DNA of 64,000 nucleotides. Origin: Paenibacillus pinisoli (GTDB lineage Bacteria; Bacillota; Bacilli; Paenibacillales; Paenibacillaceae). Positions 1 through 10,781 of this stretch are shown one piece after another; the stretch's first letter is position 1, and every line of letters begins with the position of its first letter. Under the pieces are notes generated by a model, which worked only from the letters and a program-made list of their open reading frames with translations, did not search any database and was not told where the DNA came from. A program made the position numbers and the translations under genes. The stretch is from NCBI RefSeq assembly GCF_003605435.1, contig NZ_QXQB01000008.1, positions 1 through 64,000 on the forward strand, read 5' to 3'.

Positions 1-125
1 AGCCCCCCTCAAGATGAGATTTCCCAATTAGTAAGACCCCTTGAAGACGACGAGGTTGATAGGTTCGGGGTGGAAGCACAGCAATGTGTGGAGCTGACGA
101 ATACTAATCGGTCGAGGGCTTATCC
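1..125 (+). rRNA. 23S rRNA, 3' end (partial)
   Basis: The first ~125 bases are the conserved 3' end of bacterial 23S rRNA, including the stretch around 'gtgtggagctgacgaatac' and the 'tcgagggctta' terminal helix strand. The body of the gene lies left of the window. The exact mature 3' end is estimated. It is followed by a ~130-base spacer with a short hairpin ('aagcatatgctt') before 5S rRNA. Confidence 0.95.
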
Positions 126-254
126 TACAAGCTTTCCGAAGGAAAGGCTGACATCGTAAGCATATGCTTAGGTGAGCCTGGAACTTGGCGAGCACGCTAA
201 AGATGTACTAAGCATTACTTTCGTATCCAGTTTTCAAGGTACAAACCCTTGAAC

Positions 255-372
255 GTTTGGTGATGACGGCGAAGGGGAACCACGCGTTCCCATACCGAAC
301 ACGACCGTTAAGCCCTTCAGCGCCGATGGTACTTGGACCGCAGGGTCCTGGGAGAGTAGGACGTCGCCAAGC
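255..372 (+). rRNA. rrf: 5S rRNA
   Basis: A ~118-nt sequence with the 5S hallmarks: 'gtttggtgatgacggcg' at the 5' end, 'cccataccgaacacg' in the loop B/helix III region, and 'gggagagtaggacgtcgcc' near the 3' end that pairs back with the 5' end. It is the last gene of the rRNA operon. Its last 12 bases (acgtcgccaagc) recur twice downstream at 605 and 848. Confidence 0.95.
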
Positions 373-381
373 ACAAAATGG

Positions 382-411
382 CCTGCCGCAGAATGATGCG
401 GCAGGTTTTTT
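382..411 (+). terminator. Rho-independent terminator of the rRNA operon
   Basis: A perfect 9-bp stem (cctgccgca/tgcggcagg), 6-nt loop (gaatga) and six T residues, 10 nt after 5S rRNA. Confidence 0.9.
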
Positions 412-625
412 GTGCGTTCGGGGTCATGGGGATGGCGCAGCCCTTCACCCCCATGACCCCGGCGACGTTCCTCTCCCGGTCTGGGAGGGTGTCCGAACCC
501 CTTTGATCGAAGCAACTCGGTGATGTGGGCCCGGCCTTAGCGGTAGGTTCAGACGCCGACCGTGATGCGAAAGCTTCGAAGCCGATTCATCCGGTGCGGA
601 ATGGACGTCGCCAAGCACAAAATGG

Positions 626-655
626 CCTGCCGCAGAATGATGCGGCAGGTTTTTT
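626..655 (+). terminator. Duplicated copy of the rRNA terminator
   Basis: Identical 9-bp stem, loop and six-T tract to the one at 382-411, carried in the second copy of the 244-bp repeat. Confidence 0.85.
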
Positions 656-863
656 GTACGTTCGGGGTCATGGGGATGGCGCAGCCCTTCACCCCCATGA
701 CCCCGGCGACGTTCTTCTCCCGGTCTGGGAGAGTGTCCGAACCCCTTTGATCGAAGCAACTCGGTGATGTGGGCCCGGCCTTAGCGGTAGGTTCAGACGC
801 CGACCGTGAAGTCACTCTTCGAAGCCTATTCATCCGGTGCGGAATGGACGTCGCCAAGCACAA

Positions 864-900
864 CAGCCTACCGTAATGGACAGGTAGGCTGATTGTTTTT
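864..900 (+). terminator. Third terminator, after a third 5S-tail remnant
   Basis: Stem cagcctacc/ggtaggctg with a 10-nt loop followed by attgttttt. It sits directly after the third 'acgtcgccaagc' and differs in sequence from the two duplicated terminators. The 168 bases from here to the next start codon show nothing further apart from the ribosome binding site. Confidence 0.8.
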
Positions 901-1068
901 AAGGACAAAAGATAAAGACAAAACCTAAAGTCAAAATACCATTCTCCACGGGAGAATGTTGAGACCCAGCTAAATGAAGCGAAATGCAGCTATTTGCGCC
1001 GCTTCACGGATCGTGATATGGTTGCCATAGATAGATGAGTTTGGTCATTCGATTGTGGAGGCGATAAG

Positions 1069-2256
1069 ATGGCGGCAGAAGAACAGATTATAAGGATGAC
1101 TTTGGATCAATTCGACGAAAGCATGGAATTATCGCAATTCGCATTTCAATTCAAACGGACGCCTGCGGAATTGGAGAATATCAAATATGATTTCATCAAC
1201 GAACCAAGCGAACGCTGGGCTATGCTGATTAATGGTCAGCTAGCCGCACAGGCTGTAGTGCTCGACTTGCAGACCTACATAGCCGGACGTCCGTTTCGCA
1301 TGGGCGGAGTTGCCGGTGTGGCAACTTGGCCGGAGTACCGAAGGCAGGGACTGGTCGGCAAGCTGCTGGTTCATTCCTTGCAGGAAATGAAGGCGAAAGG
1401 GCAAACCCTATCGTTCTTGGCCCCGTTCGCTTTCGGATTCTACCGCAAGTTCGGCTGGGCAGCCTATACGGATATCAAAACCTATACGCTTCAAGCTAAT
1501 CAGCTCCCTCCTAGAACGAGCTATCCGGGCAAGATCGAACGAGTGTCTGGATATGAACGTGTGCAGACTATATATGAAGCATATGCCAGTCAGTATAATG
1601 GAACACTCCAGCGCACGCCGTTATGGTGGGAGCGAAGAATTTCGAAACGCAAGCCCGGACAAATCGCTCTATACAGGGATGAGGCAGGCAATGGGCAAGG
1701 CTATATCATTTATGAAGTGGCGAAGAGAGAGCTTAACATCCATGAGTTTGTGTTTCTGAATGAAGAAGCCCGCTCTGCACTATGGAGCTTCGTCGGTCAG
1801 CATGACTCCATGATTGAGCGAGTAATTATGCGTGCGCCGGCAGATGATATCTTAACGGACCTTCTGCCCAATCCGAGAATCAAGCAAGAAGTCGAACCAT
1901 ACTTTATGGGACGGGTTGTTGATGTAGAAGCCTTCCTGAAGCAATATCCCTTTGCCGCAGGCGGAGTAGATACGATTTATCTACAGGTAACGGATGCACA
2001 TGCGCCATGGAACGAAGCCGGCTTCACCCTTCACATTGAAGAGAACGGCGAGGCAAGCGTAAGCCGTGATTCGCAAATATTTAAGCAGGAGCACGCTCTT
2101 GAAATCGAGATTGGCGATTTAAGCGCCCTGATGATTGGTTACCGGACAACAGCACAATTGTCGGCTTTGAATCGTATTCAGGGATCAAAAGAAACAATGA
2201 ATCGCTTACATCTTCGGATTCCCGAACGAACAACGTACCTTCCCGATTTTTTCTGA
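1069..2256 (+). CDS. Eis-like GNAT N-acetyltransferase
   Basis: A 395-residue protein with an N-terminal GNAT fold and the layout of the Eis (enhanced intracellular survival) family: two GNAT-like domains and a C-terminal SCP2-like domain. The acetyl-CoA pyrophosphate-binding loop is visible as RRQGLVG at residues 91-97, followed by LLVHSLQ. Eis-family members acetylate amines, including aminoglycosides in some species; the substrate here is unknown. The start is supported by GGAGGCGATAAG before ATG. It stands alone between the rRNA operon and guaB, with no obvious operon partner. Family call is confident; substrate is not inferable. Confidence 0.85.
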   Translation: MAAEEQIIRMTLDQFDESMELSQFAFQFKRTPAELENIKYDFINEPSERWAMLINGQLAAQAVVLDLQTYIAGRPFRMGGVAGVATWPEYRRQGLVGKLLVHSLQEMKAKGQTLSFLAPFAFGFYRKFGWAAYTDIKTYTLQANQLPPRTSYPGKIERVSGYERVQTIYEAYASQYNGTLQRTPLWWERRISKRKPGQIALYRDEAGNGQGYIIYEVAKRELNIHEFVFLNEEARSALWSFVGQHDSMIERVIMRAPADDILTDLLPNPRIKQEVEPYFMGRVVDVEAFLKQYPFAAGGVDTIYLQVTDAHAPWNEAGFTLHIEENGEASVSRDSQIFKQEHALEIEIGDLSALMIGYRTTAQLSALNRIQGSKETMNRLHLRIPERTTYLPDFF

Positions 2257-2321
2257 AGATTGCCAAATTTCAGGCTTCTTAAATGCAGGAAAACGCGGTA
2301 TTTATAGGCACCGGACTAGCC

Positions 2322-2350
2322 TTGACAGCCCCTAACCCCTCTGCTAATAT
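2322..2350 (+). promoter_or_regulatory. Sigma-A promoter of guaB
   Basis: TTGACA at 2322-2327 and TAATAT at 2345-2350 with a 17-bp spacer, 48 bp upstream of the guaB start. No purine riboswitch is visible in the short leader. Confidence 0.75.
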
Positions 2351-2383
2351 TGCAATAATATACGACTGAGGCCATGAAAATAA

Positions 2384-3856
<1,473 letters not shown>

Positions 3857-3886
3857 TCGGATGTAGACCCGTCAACGGGATATATG

Positions 3887-3931
3887 CCAGACAGTGGCAG
3901 GCCATTCATGGCCGCCGCTGTCTGGTTTTTT
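3887..3931 (+). terminator. Terminator after guaB
   Basis: Stem ccagacag/ctgtctgg extended by ggc/gcc, followed by six T residues. The remaining ~220 bp up to the dacA promoter show nothing else recognisable. Confidence 0.85.
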
Positions 3932-4151
3932 GATATTCCTTTGGTAATTATTTCAGATGCTCAATCCTAGTCGATAAATGGATGGTTTCGATCCCGGGCT
4001 GCTATCTGCAAGAATCGTCCCCAACACGTGAATAGCCTGTTTTTTTCAGTATTTAATACCTCTCTGGGACAACTCATATATAGGTGTATTTCTATGAAGG
4101 ATCTCTCATTTCCCTGGCGCCTGAAAGAGGTTTAATTGTAGTGTTCTCCTA

Positions 4152-4160
4152 TGTTACAAT
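4152..4160 (+). promoter_or_regulatory. Extended -10 promoter of dacA
   Basis: TGTTACAAT forms an extended -10 element (TGn plus TACAAT at 4155-4160); the -35 region (around ttaatt, 4132-4137) is weak. It overlaps an upstream in-frame ATG at 4151, which therefore cannot be the normal start of dacA. Confidence 0.55.
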
Positions 4161-4198
4161 TAGGCTTGGACAAATTACTCGGAAAAGGGGAAACGACA

Positions 4199-5497
4199 TT
4201 GAAAGTAAAGGGAAGACCGGTTCGGTTGTTGTCGGTCATAGCCGCTTGTATGGCATTGTGGTTGGCTGTGTTGTCGTTTGGCGCTACGAGCGCTCTGGCA
4301 GTCGGTTTCGAAGGTCGGCCTAGTACAGAGAATTCGCTAGGCTTGGAAGTGAAATCCGCCATCCTCATTGAAGCGGAATCGGGGCAGGTGCTGTTCGAGG
4401 TAAATCCGGATCAAGCATTGCCGATTGCAAGTATGACCAAGTTAATGACAGAGTATATCGTACTTAGGGAAATCAAGAATGGACGTATGAAATGGGAAGA
4501 TATCGTGACGGTGCATCCAGTCGCTGCCGATACCGATCGTTCGGAATCGCAAATTTTTCTCGCAGCTGGCGATCAGCATTCAGTCCGTGACTTATATATA
4601 GCAATGGCTGTTGGCTCGGCCAACGATGCAACAAAGGCGCTGGCAATTGAAGTATCCGGCAGCCTGGAAGCTTTTATCGACAAAATGAACGCTACAGCTG
4701 ACGAATTGGGCTTGAAGACAGCCGTATTCACAAGTGTAACCGGATTCGAAGATACGACGGTTATGTCGGCAGGCGACGTGGCAAGGCTGTCTCGTCATAT
4801 TTTGCTTGAGCATCCCGAATTCCTGGAGTTCTCCAGCATACAGGATTATAAGTTCCGCGAGCGCGATACGGCTCCGATGATCAACTTCAACTATATGCTT
4901 GGCTCTAACGTGAACAAGATTTCTCTTAAGCATCTTGCTTATGAAGGCGTAGACGGCATGAAGACCGGATTTATCAATGCGGCAGGCTATAACTTTACGG
5001 GTACAGTCAAGAGAGGCGATTTGCGCTTCATAAGCGTTGTTATGGATACGTCCTCTACGGTTCAGCGCTTCTATGAGACGGCGAAGCTGTACAATTATGC
5101 ATACGCAACATTTGAGAAAAAGACGGTATTGCCGCCAAAATCCGTTGTAGAAACGGTCGAAACGGTGAAGATTAAGAAGGGCAAGAAGAAGACGGTACCT
5201 GTCGTAACGGACAAGGATATTACCTTCATGGTGATGAAGGGCCAAGAGCCTAAGATCGAAATGAAGGGCTTTGAACTATTGCCGGAATCCGAACTGGTAG
5301 CGCCGATTGAAGCCGGCACGAAGGTGGGCACGGTGACTTATACGTATGCCGACCAGGCTACAGGCAAGGATCTTGACTATACGGTTAATCTGGTAACGAC
5401 AGAAGAAGCGGAGAAGGCAGGCTGGTTCCGTCTGTTCTTCCGGGCTATTGGCGACTTCTTCTCGAACTTATTTAATAGCATTCTCGATTTATTCTAA
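4199..5497 (+). CDS. dacA: D-alanyl-D-alanine carboxypeptidase (PBP5-type)
   Basis: A low-molecular-mass penicillin-binding protein that trims the terminal D-Ala from peptidoglycan stem peptides. Class motifs of peptidase S11: SMTK (catalytic Ser78, Lys81), SAN (second motif), and MKTG. A signal peptide is evident at residues 1-34 (hydrophobic run, cleavage after SALA), and the C-terminal end (WFRLFFRAIGDFFSNLFNSI) is the usual amphipathic membrane anchor. The TTG start at 4199 is preferred: it has AAGGGGAAA upstream and gives a normal signal peptide of 432 residues, whereas the ATG at 4151 lies inside the promoter. Confidence 0.93.
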   Translation: MKVKGRPVRLLSVIAACMALWLAVLSFGATSALAVGFEGRPSTENSLGLEVKSAILIEAESGQVLFEVNPDQALPIASMTKLMTEYIVLREIKNGRMKWEDIVTVHPVAADTDRSESQIFLAAGDQHSVRDLYIAMAVGSANDATKALAIEVSGSLEAFIDKMNATADELGLKTAVFTSVTGFEDTTVMSAGDVARLSRHILLEHPEFLEFSSIQDYKFRERDTAPMINFNYMLGSNVNKISLKHLAYEGVDGMKTGFINAAGYNFTGTVKRGDLRFISVVMDTSSTVQRFYETAKLYNYAYATFEKKTVLPPKSVVETVETVKIKKGKKKTVPVVTDKDITFMVMKGQEPKIEMKGFELLPESELVAPIEAGTKVGTVTYTYADQATGKDLDYTVNLVTTEEAEKAGWFRLFFRAIGDFFSNLFNSILDLF

Positions 5498-5618
5498 TTC
5501 CGAGCAATTTACAGGGATTCTAGGCTTGTCGATTACTCGCCGTTCCTGTAAAATCAATGGTTAGAACACTACGGTAGGATCAACATTCCAAGGGATGAAT
5601 AATAGGAGGAACTAAACG

Positions 5619-6500
5619 ATGGAAACAGGTACATCGCGCGTAAAACGCGGTATGGCAGAAATGCAAAAAGGCGGCGTAATCATGGACGTTATGAACGCCG
5701 AGCAAGCGAAAGTAGCGGAAGCGGCAGGCGCTACGGCTGTTATGGCCCTTGAGCGCGTTCCTTCGGATATTCGTGCGGCAGGCGGCGTTGCCCGTATGGC
5801 TGACCCGACAATCGTGGAAGAAGTGATGAAGGTTGTTTCCATTCCGGTAATGGCGAAAGCCCGCATTGGCCACTATGTTGAGGCGAAAGTTCTGGAATCC
5901 ATGGGCGTAGACTACATCGACGAGAGCGAAGTACTGACGCCGGCGGATGAAGTTTTCCATATCAGCAAAAACGAATTTACTGTACCGTTCGTATGCGGCG
6001 CTAAGGACCTCGGCGAAGCTCTTCGCCGTATCCAGGAAGGCGCAGCGATGCTTCGCACGAAAGGCGAGCCGGGCACAGGCAACATCGTAGAAGCTGTTCG
6101 CCACCTTCGCTTGATCAACGGCCAAATCCGCAAAATCCAAGGCTTGTCCAAGGATGAGCTTTACAACGAAGCGAAAGTACTGGGCGTTCCTTACGAGCTG
6201 CTGCTGGGCGTACACGAAAGCGGCAAGCTGCCAGTTGTTAACTTCGCGGCAGGCGGCGTAGCAACTCCTTCCGACGCAGCGCTTATGATGCACCTGGGTG
6301 CTGACGGCGTATTCGTTGGCTCCGGTATCTTCAAATCGGACAGCCCTGAGAAGTTCGCGCGCGCTATCGTAGAAGCGACTACTCACTACCAAGATTACAA
6401 GCTGATTGCCGAAGTGTCCAAGAACCTGGGCACACCGATGAAAGGCATCGAAATTTCCAAGCTGAACGCTGCAGAGCGTATGCAAGACCGCGGAATTTAA
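5619..6500 (+). CDS. pdxS: Pyridoxal 5'-phosphate synthase, synthase subunit
   Basis: Makes PLP from ribose 5-phosphate, glyceraldehyde 3-phosphate and ammonia delivered by PdxT. The 293-residue (beta/alpha)8 barrel is highly conserved and shows [10 protein letters not shown] near the N-terminus, the PLP-pathway lysine motif MAKARIGH, and the phosphate-binding [18 protein letters not shown] segment. Start: ATG with AGGAGG 9 nt upstream. It is followed 65 bp later by pdxT, forming the usual two-gene operon with a short hairpin between. Confidence 0.98.
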   Translation: METGTSRVKRGMAEMQKGGVIMDVMNAEQAKVAEAAGATAVMALERVPSDIRAAGGVARMADPTIVEEVMKVVSIPVMAKARIGHYVEAKVLESMGVDYIDESEVLTPADEVFHISKNEFTVPFVCGAKDLGEALRRIQEGAAMLRTKGEPGTGNIVEAVRHLRLINGQIRKIQGLSKDELYNEAKVLGVPYELLLGVHESGKLPVVNFAAGGVATPSDAALMMHLGADGVFVGSGIFKSDSPEKFARAIVEATTHYQDYKLIAEVSKNLGTPMKGIEISKLNAAERMQDRGI

Positions 6501-6512
6501 GAGATCAGATGA

Positions 6513-6546
6513 ACCGGCCAAGCCTTCGGGGGAGGCCGGTCTTTTA
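6513..6546 (+). terminator. Intercistronic hairpin between pdxS and pdxT
   Basis: Stem accggcc/ggccggt followed only by cttttaaaa. The weak T tract suggests partial termination or RNA stabilisation that would favour PdxS over PdxT, rather than a complete stop. Confidence 0.5.
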
Positions 6547-6565
6547 AAAGGATGGCGAATTTACG

Positions 6566-7150
6566 ATGAAGATAGGCGTACTTGCGCTACAGGGCGCAGT
6601 AGCAGAGCATATTCGAAGCTTGGAAGCGGCGGGCGCGGAAGCGGTCGCCATTAAGCGTGTAGAGCAGTTGGATGAATTGCAAGGCTTGGTCATTCCCGGC
6701 GGCGAGAGTACGACGATCGGCAAGCTGATGCGGAAGTATGGCTTCATCGATGCAATCCGTCAATTCTCGGCGGCGGGCAAGCCACTGTTCGGCACATGCG
6801 CCGGGCTGATCGTTCTGGCTGATCGTATCGAAGGCAACGAGGAAGCGCATCTGAAGCTGATGGATATGACCGTGGCGCGCAATGCGTTCGGACGTCAACG
6901 CGAGAGCTTCGAGACTGACCTGGACGTGAAGGGTATTAACGAGCCGATCCGCGCCGTATTTATCCGTGCGCCGCTTATCAAAGAGGTAGGCGCAGGCGTA
7001 GAGGTATTGTCGACGTATAACGAAGAGATTGTGACGGCGAGACAAGGAACGCTGCTTGCAGCATCCTACCATCCGGAGCTGACGGATGACTTCCGTCTGC
7101 ATGCTTATTTCATCGAGATGGCCAAAGAAGCCGCTGCGGCGAAAGCATAA
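6566..7150 (+). CDS. pdxT: Pyridoxal 5'-phosphate synthase, glutaminase subunit
   Basis: Class I glutamine amidotransferase that feeds ammonia to PdxS. The 194 residues include the conserved N-terminal MKIGVLALQGAVAEH, the PGGEST motif, the nucleophile elbow GTCAGL with the catalytic Cys, and the His-Glu pair in SYHPEL. Start ATG with AAGGATGG upstream. Directly after pdxS, as in most bacilli. Confidence 0.98.
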   Translation: MKIGVLALQGAVAEHIRSLEAAGAEAVAIKRVEQLDELQGLVIPGGESTTIGKLMRKYGFIDAIRQFSAAGKPLFGTCAGLIVLADRIEGNEEAHLKLMDMTVARNAFGRQRESFETDLDVKGINEPIRAVFIRAPLIKEVGAGVEVLSTYNEEIVTARQGTLLAASYHPELTDDFRLHAYFIEMAKEAAAAKA

Positions 7151-7223
7151 GCTTAGCAAAGCGCTTATGAAGAACAATGATTGAAAATACTAATACTCTC
7201 ACGAGAGAGGGGTCTCTAAAAAC

Positions 7224-8504
7224 GTGTTAGATGTTAAATTGCTGCGTACCGAATTTGAAAAGGTAGAGCAAGCGCTCCGCAACCGCGGCGCTTCGCTGGA
7301 CCTGATTGCCGGCTTCCCGGAGCTTGACCAGAAGCGCCGCGAGCTGATTCAAGAAACTGAGACGTTGAAGAACCGCCGCAACACTGTGTCTCAGGAAGTA
7401 GCGAAGCTCAAAAAATCCGGCGGCGACGCCGATAGCCTGATCGTGGAGATGCGCGAGGTAGGCGACCGGATTAAGGAATTGGATGAGCAGCTGCGCGAGA
7501 TGGATGTTCAAGTTGAGGAGCTGACGCTGGCCATTCCTAACCTTCCGAATGAAAGCGTGCCGGTAGGCGCATCGGAGGAAGAGAATGTTGAGCTGCGCCG
7601 CATCGGCGAAGTGCCGTCATTCGACTATGAGCCGAAGGCGCATTACGATATCGCGCATGAGCTTGGCATTCTGGATTTTGAGCGTGCAGCGAAGGTTACG
7701 GGCTCCCGCTTTACCTTCTATCGCGGTCTTGGCGCTAGACTGGAGCGCGCTTTAATTAGTTTTATGATGGATCTGCATAGCGATAAGCATGGCTATGAGG
7801 AGGTTCTGCCGCCTTATATCGTCAATCGCGACAGCTTGATCGGCACAGGCCAGCTTCCGAAGTTCGAAGAGGATCTGTTCAAGATAAAGGATACTGACTA
7901 TTATTTGATTCCGACAGCGGAAGTTCCTGTAACCAATATTCATCGCGAGGAGATTCTGGACAACGAGCAGCTGCCGGTCAACTTCGTAGCCTACAGCGCT
8001 TGCTTCCGTTCTGAAGCTGGCTCGGCTGGCCGGGACACTCGCGGTCTGATTCGCCAGCATCAATTCAACAAGGTGGAGCTGGTGAAGGTCGTGAAGCCGG
8101 AAGACTCCTACAATGAGCTTGAGCAGCTGACTGCCGATGCAGAGAAGGTGCTTCAATTGCTTGGTCTTCCTTATCGCGTTCTTGCGCTATGCACAGGCGA
8201 CATGGGTTTCTCGTCCGCGAAGACTTACGATTTGGAGGTTTGGATTCCTAGCGCCAATACATACCGCGAGATCTCCTCTTGCTCCAACTTCGAGGACTTC
8301 CAGGCACGCCGCGCCGGCATCCGCTTCCGCAGAGAGCCGAAGAGCAAGCCGGAGTTCGTGCATACGCTGAACGGATCGGGTCTGGCGGTAGGCCGTACCG
8401 TTGCTGCCATTCTGGAGAACTACCAGCAAGCGGACGGATCGGTTGTCATTCCAGAGGCTTTGCGTCCTTACATGGGCGGCGTTGAAAAGATTGAATTGAA
8501 GTAA
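7224..8504 (+). CDS. serS: Seryl-tRNA synthetase
   Basis: Class II aminoacyl-tRNA synthetase that charges tRNA-Ser. 426 residues: an N-terminal antiparallel coiled-coil arm (about residues 30-100, rich in K, E and R) that holds the long variable arm of tRNA-Ser, then the catalytic core with motif 2 ([18 protein letters not shown]) and motif 3 ([17 protein letters not shown]). GTG start with a GAGAGGGG ribosome binding site. The 73-bp gap from pdxT is too short for a T-box leader, unlike serS in B. subtilis. A tRNA-Ser gene follows immediately. Confidence 0.98.
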   Translation: MLDVKLLRTEFEKVEQALRNRGASLDLIAGFPELDQKRRELIQETETLKNRRNTVSQEVAKLKKSGGDADSLIVEMREVGDRIKELDEQLREMDVQVEELTLAIPNLPNESVPVGASEEENVELRRIGEVPSFDYEPKAHYDIAHELGILDFERAAKVTGSRFTFYRGLGARLERALISFMMDLHSDKHGYEEVLPPYIVNRDSLIGTGQLPKFEEDLFKIKDTDYYLIPTAEVPVTNIHREEILDNEQLPVNFVAYSACFRSEAGSAGRDTRGLIRQHQFNKVELVKVVKPEDSYNELEQLTADAEKVLQLLGLPYRVLALCTGDMGFSSAKTYDLEVWIPSANTYREISSCSNFEDFQARRAGIRFRREPKSKPEFVHTLNGSGLAVGRTVAAILENYQQADGSVVIPEALRPYMGGVEKIELK

Positions 8505-8563
8505 TTTAAAGTCGGGATGCGATTAATCCCAAAATATATCCATGTCCACAGGTCGAAAATAGC

Positions 8564-8593
8564 TTGAAAATCATTTTTGACCTGTGGTACAAT
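8564..8593 (+). promoter_or_regulatory. Promoter of tRNA-Ser
   Basis: TTGAAA (8564-8569), 18-bp spacer, TACAAT (8588-8593), ending 35 bp before the mature tRNA. Confidence 0.65.
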
Positions 8594-8628
8594 GAGCTTT
8601 GTCACTACTCTGTGGCGCATTGATATGT

Positions 8629-8717
8629 GGAGAGGTACCGAAGCGGTCATAACGGGGCGGTCTTGAAAACCGTTAGAGCGCAAGCTCACAAGGGTTCGAA
8701 TCCCTTCCTCTCCGCCA
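8629..8717 (+). tRNA. tRNA-Ser (UGA)
   Basis: 89 nt with acceptor stem ggagagg/cctctcc, encoded CCA at the end, a long class II variable arm (gagcgcaagctc) and anticodon TGA in the loop cttgaaa. The T arm ggttcgaatcc is canonical. A weak hairpin (gacgc/gggcg with ttttt) at 8747-8770 may terminate it. Confidence 0.95.
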
Positions 8718-8902
8718 GCTTACTTATATATCTATCCAACGTTCGGACGCGTAAGCGCCTGGGCGTTTTTACTATGTTCCGAAATTCAAAAAAATGAACA
8801 CTTCATCTAAAGAATGATGCCTATTCTCATCATGTGGCCAGTGATATGCTAATTAGGCTTGATGGGAAAGTCATGATCATTCTTATGAAAAGGAGTGTTT
8901 TC

Positions 8903-10720
8903 ATGCTTAGATTCATCAAATTAGCTTTAAGTTTTTCGCTCATTATGCTTCTATTAGTGCCTTCGGTATCCGCAGCCGGAGAGACCGTCGAGGTCTGGAC
9001 GACGAATGAATCGCTTAGCAAAGCTCTGACAAGAGAGGCGAATGTGAGCTTCAGTCCAGACAGCGGTTCCGTGCCTCTAACGATTGACGTGAACGAGAAT
9101 ATTGCTTACCAGCAGATGGACGGGTTCGGCGTGTCCATCACAGATGCATCGGCATGGCTGCTGACGTATAGGCTAAGCAATGCCAAGCGCGCAGAGGTCT
9201 ATGAAAGGCTGTTCGGCAATAGCGGCATCGGCCTTAGCCTGCTGCGGCAGACGATCGGAGCCTCCGACTTCAACTGGGAAATCTACAGCTACAATGACAC
9301 CGCGAACGACCCGAACCTCAACAACTTCTCCATTGCCCGAGATATGCCTTATATCGTTCCAAGGGTGCAGCAGGCCTTATCCGTTAATCCGCAGTTAAAA
9401 GTCATGGCCGCGGCCTGGAGTCCGCCAGGCTGGATGAAAGCCGGACAAAACCCCAGCGCCACCCATCCGATGAATACGGGGTATTTGCAGCCGCAATACT
9501 ATGGAAGCTACGCCAACTATCTAGTGAAATTTATACAGGCATACCAGGCACAGGGCATCCCGATCTATGCCATAAGCCCTCTGAACGAGCCAGGCTTGCA
9601 GCTCAATCATTATCCAACCACCTACATGTCCGTTACCGACCAAATCAACTTTATTAAAAACAATCTGGGTCCTTCCATACAGCAAGCAGGGTTGAATACA
9701 AAAATCATGGGCTATGACTTCAACTGGGATAATACATCGTTCCCTGATCAATTGCTGGCTGATTCTGCAGCGAGCAATTACATTGCAGGAACCGCGTATC
9801 ATCATTACGGCGGCAGCCCGACCGCAATGTCCACGATTCGGGACAAATACCCGACCAAAGACATCTGGTTCACTGAAGGCGGCTTCGGCACTTGGAATCC
9901 TTCCTTTGACAATATGATGTGGGAGCTCATAACGATCCCGCGCAACTGGTCCAAGTCTTTCATCGCCTGGAACTTGGCGCTTGACCAGAACAACGGGCCT
10001 ACGGTGCTGACGAACAGCATTAATCATGGAATGCTTCTTATCCGCAGCGATGGAACGGATCAAGTGACGTATCGCAATCAATATTATGCCATCGGTCAAT
10101 TCAGCAAATTTGTCGTGCCTGGAGCGCATCGAATCGCGTCTCCGACCTACAATAATTTGCAGAACGTAGCATTCAAGAATCCGGACGGCTCTAAGGTCGT
10201 CGTTGCGTACAACAATCAGAGCTCGTCGCAGACCGTTAAAGTAAAGTGGGGCAACCAGAGCTTCACGTACAATATCCCAGCCAAGACTGCGATTACGTTC
10301 AAATGGCATGGCACAGTAGCAGGCGCCAATCCGGTAGTGGCCATCAAGGCACAGGTGAATCAGCTTTATGTGGCGGCTGAGAATGGCGGCAGCGCTTCAT
10401 TAATAGCGAACCGGACCGCAGCGGGCACGTGGGAGAAGTTCGAACGGATTAATCTGGGCAATAATAATGTGGCGTTCCGTTCGCTTGCGAACGGCAAGTA
10501 TGTCACGGCGGAGAACGCCGGCAGCAGTCCGTTAATCGCACGCAGCGATACGATAGGCACCTGGGAGACCTTCCAGCTATCGAATGTAAGCGGCGGCGTC
10601 ACGCTTCGCGCAGCGGCCAACAATCAGTTTGTCTCGGCCGAGAATGCCGGCGCAAGCCCGTTAATTGCGAATCGGGCAACGGCGTCGGGCTGGGAAACGT
10701 TCATTCTGGAAACACAATAG
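8903..10720 (+). CDS. Secreted GH30-family glycoside hydrolase with C-terminal carbohydrate-binding repeats
   Basis: A 605-residue exported enzyme. Signal peptide: residues 1-24 (hydrophobic core, cleavage near VSAAG). The GH30 barrel begins at MDGFGVSITDASA; the catalytic acid/base is Glu229 in LNEPG and the nucleophile Glu325 in FTEGG. The nearest known activities are glucosylceramidase and endo-beta-1,6-glucanase; I cannot separate them. After a beta-sandwich segment, residues ~475-605 contain three ~40-residue repeats (LYVAAENGG, YVTAENAGSS, FVSAENAGAS), a beta-trefoil/fascin-like binding module. The ATG at 8903 has AAAAGGAGTG upstream and starts exactly at the signal peptide. Confidence 0.9.
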   Translation: MLRFIKLALSFSLIMLLLVPSVSAAGETVEVWTTNESLSKALTREANVSFSPDSGSVPLTIDVNENIAYQQMDGFGVSITDASAWLLTYRLSNAKRAEVYERLFGNSGIGLSLLRQTIGASDFNWEIYSYNDTANDPNLNNFSIARDMPYIVPRVQQALSVNPQLKVMAAAWSPPGWMKAGQNPSATHPMNTGYLQPQYYGSYANYLVKFIQAYQAQGIPIYAISPLNEPGLQLNHYPTTYMSVTDQINFIKNNLGPSIQQAGLNTKIMGYDFNWDNTSFPDQLLADSAASNYIAGTAYHHYGGSPTAMSTIRDKYPTKDIWFTEGGFGTWNPSFDNMMWELITIPRNWSKSFIAWNLALDQNNGPTVLTNSINHGMLLIRSDGTDQVTYRNQYYAIGQFSKFVVPGAHRIASPTYNNLQNVAFKNPDGSKVVVAYNNQSSSQTVKVKWGNQSFTYNIPAKTAITFKWHGTVAGANPVVAIKAQVNQLYVAAENGGSASLIANRTAAGTWEKFERINLGNNNVAFRSLANGKYVTAENAGSSPLIARSDTIGTWETFQLSNVSGGVTLRAAANNQFVSAENAGASPLIANRATASGWETFILETQ

Positions 10721-10736
10721 TCCGATTCGTATAAAA

Positions 10737-10774
10737 AGCACCTCCGCATCGCATCTTAACGTTGTGGAGGTGCT
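10737..10774 (+). promoter_or_regulatory. Hairpin that buries a ribosome binding site
   Basis: A 12-bp stem (agcacctccgca with tgtggaggtgct, one G-U) with a 14-nt loop. The right arm contains the GGAGG ribosome binding site of the gene starting at 10782. The A5 run before the left arm also makes it look like a minus-strand terminator, but no minus-strand gene ends here. Confidence 0.6.
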
Positions 10775-10781
10775 ACTACTT

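Larger units (their letters stand above)
361..847 (+). repeat. Two tandem ~244-bp repeats containing the 5S tail and terminator
   Basis: Copy 1 (361-604) and copy 2 (605-847) are nearly identical over ~190 bp and diverge near their ends. Each starts with the last 12 nt of 5S rRNA and the same terminator, followed by a long GC-rich hairpin (arms cggggtcatgggg/ccccatgaccccg) and a smaller ctccc/gggag hairpin. A third 5S tail (acgtcgccaagc) begins at 848. The few substitutions in the small hairpin keep its pairing. Several overlapping reading frames here are incidental; I see no protein gene. Confidence 0.85.

Noticed and set aside
234-908. Several short frames in and after the 5S rRNA
   Set aside because: They cover rRNA, terminators and the duplicated repeat, and mirror each other in both copies; they are by-products of the repeat.
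4084-4323. A 79-codon frame upstream of and overlapping dacA
   Set aside because: It covers the dacA promoter and signal-peptide region in another frame, with no ribosome binding site.
7151-7223. Search for a T-box leader before serS
   Set aside because: The gap is only 73 bp and shows neither the specifier loop nor the conserved T-box sequence.
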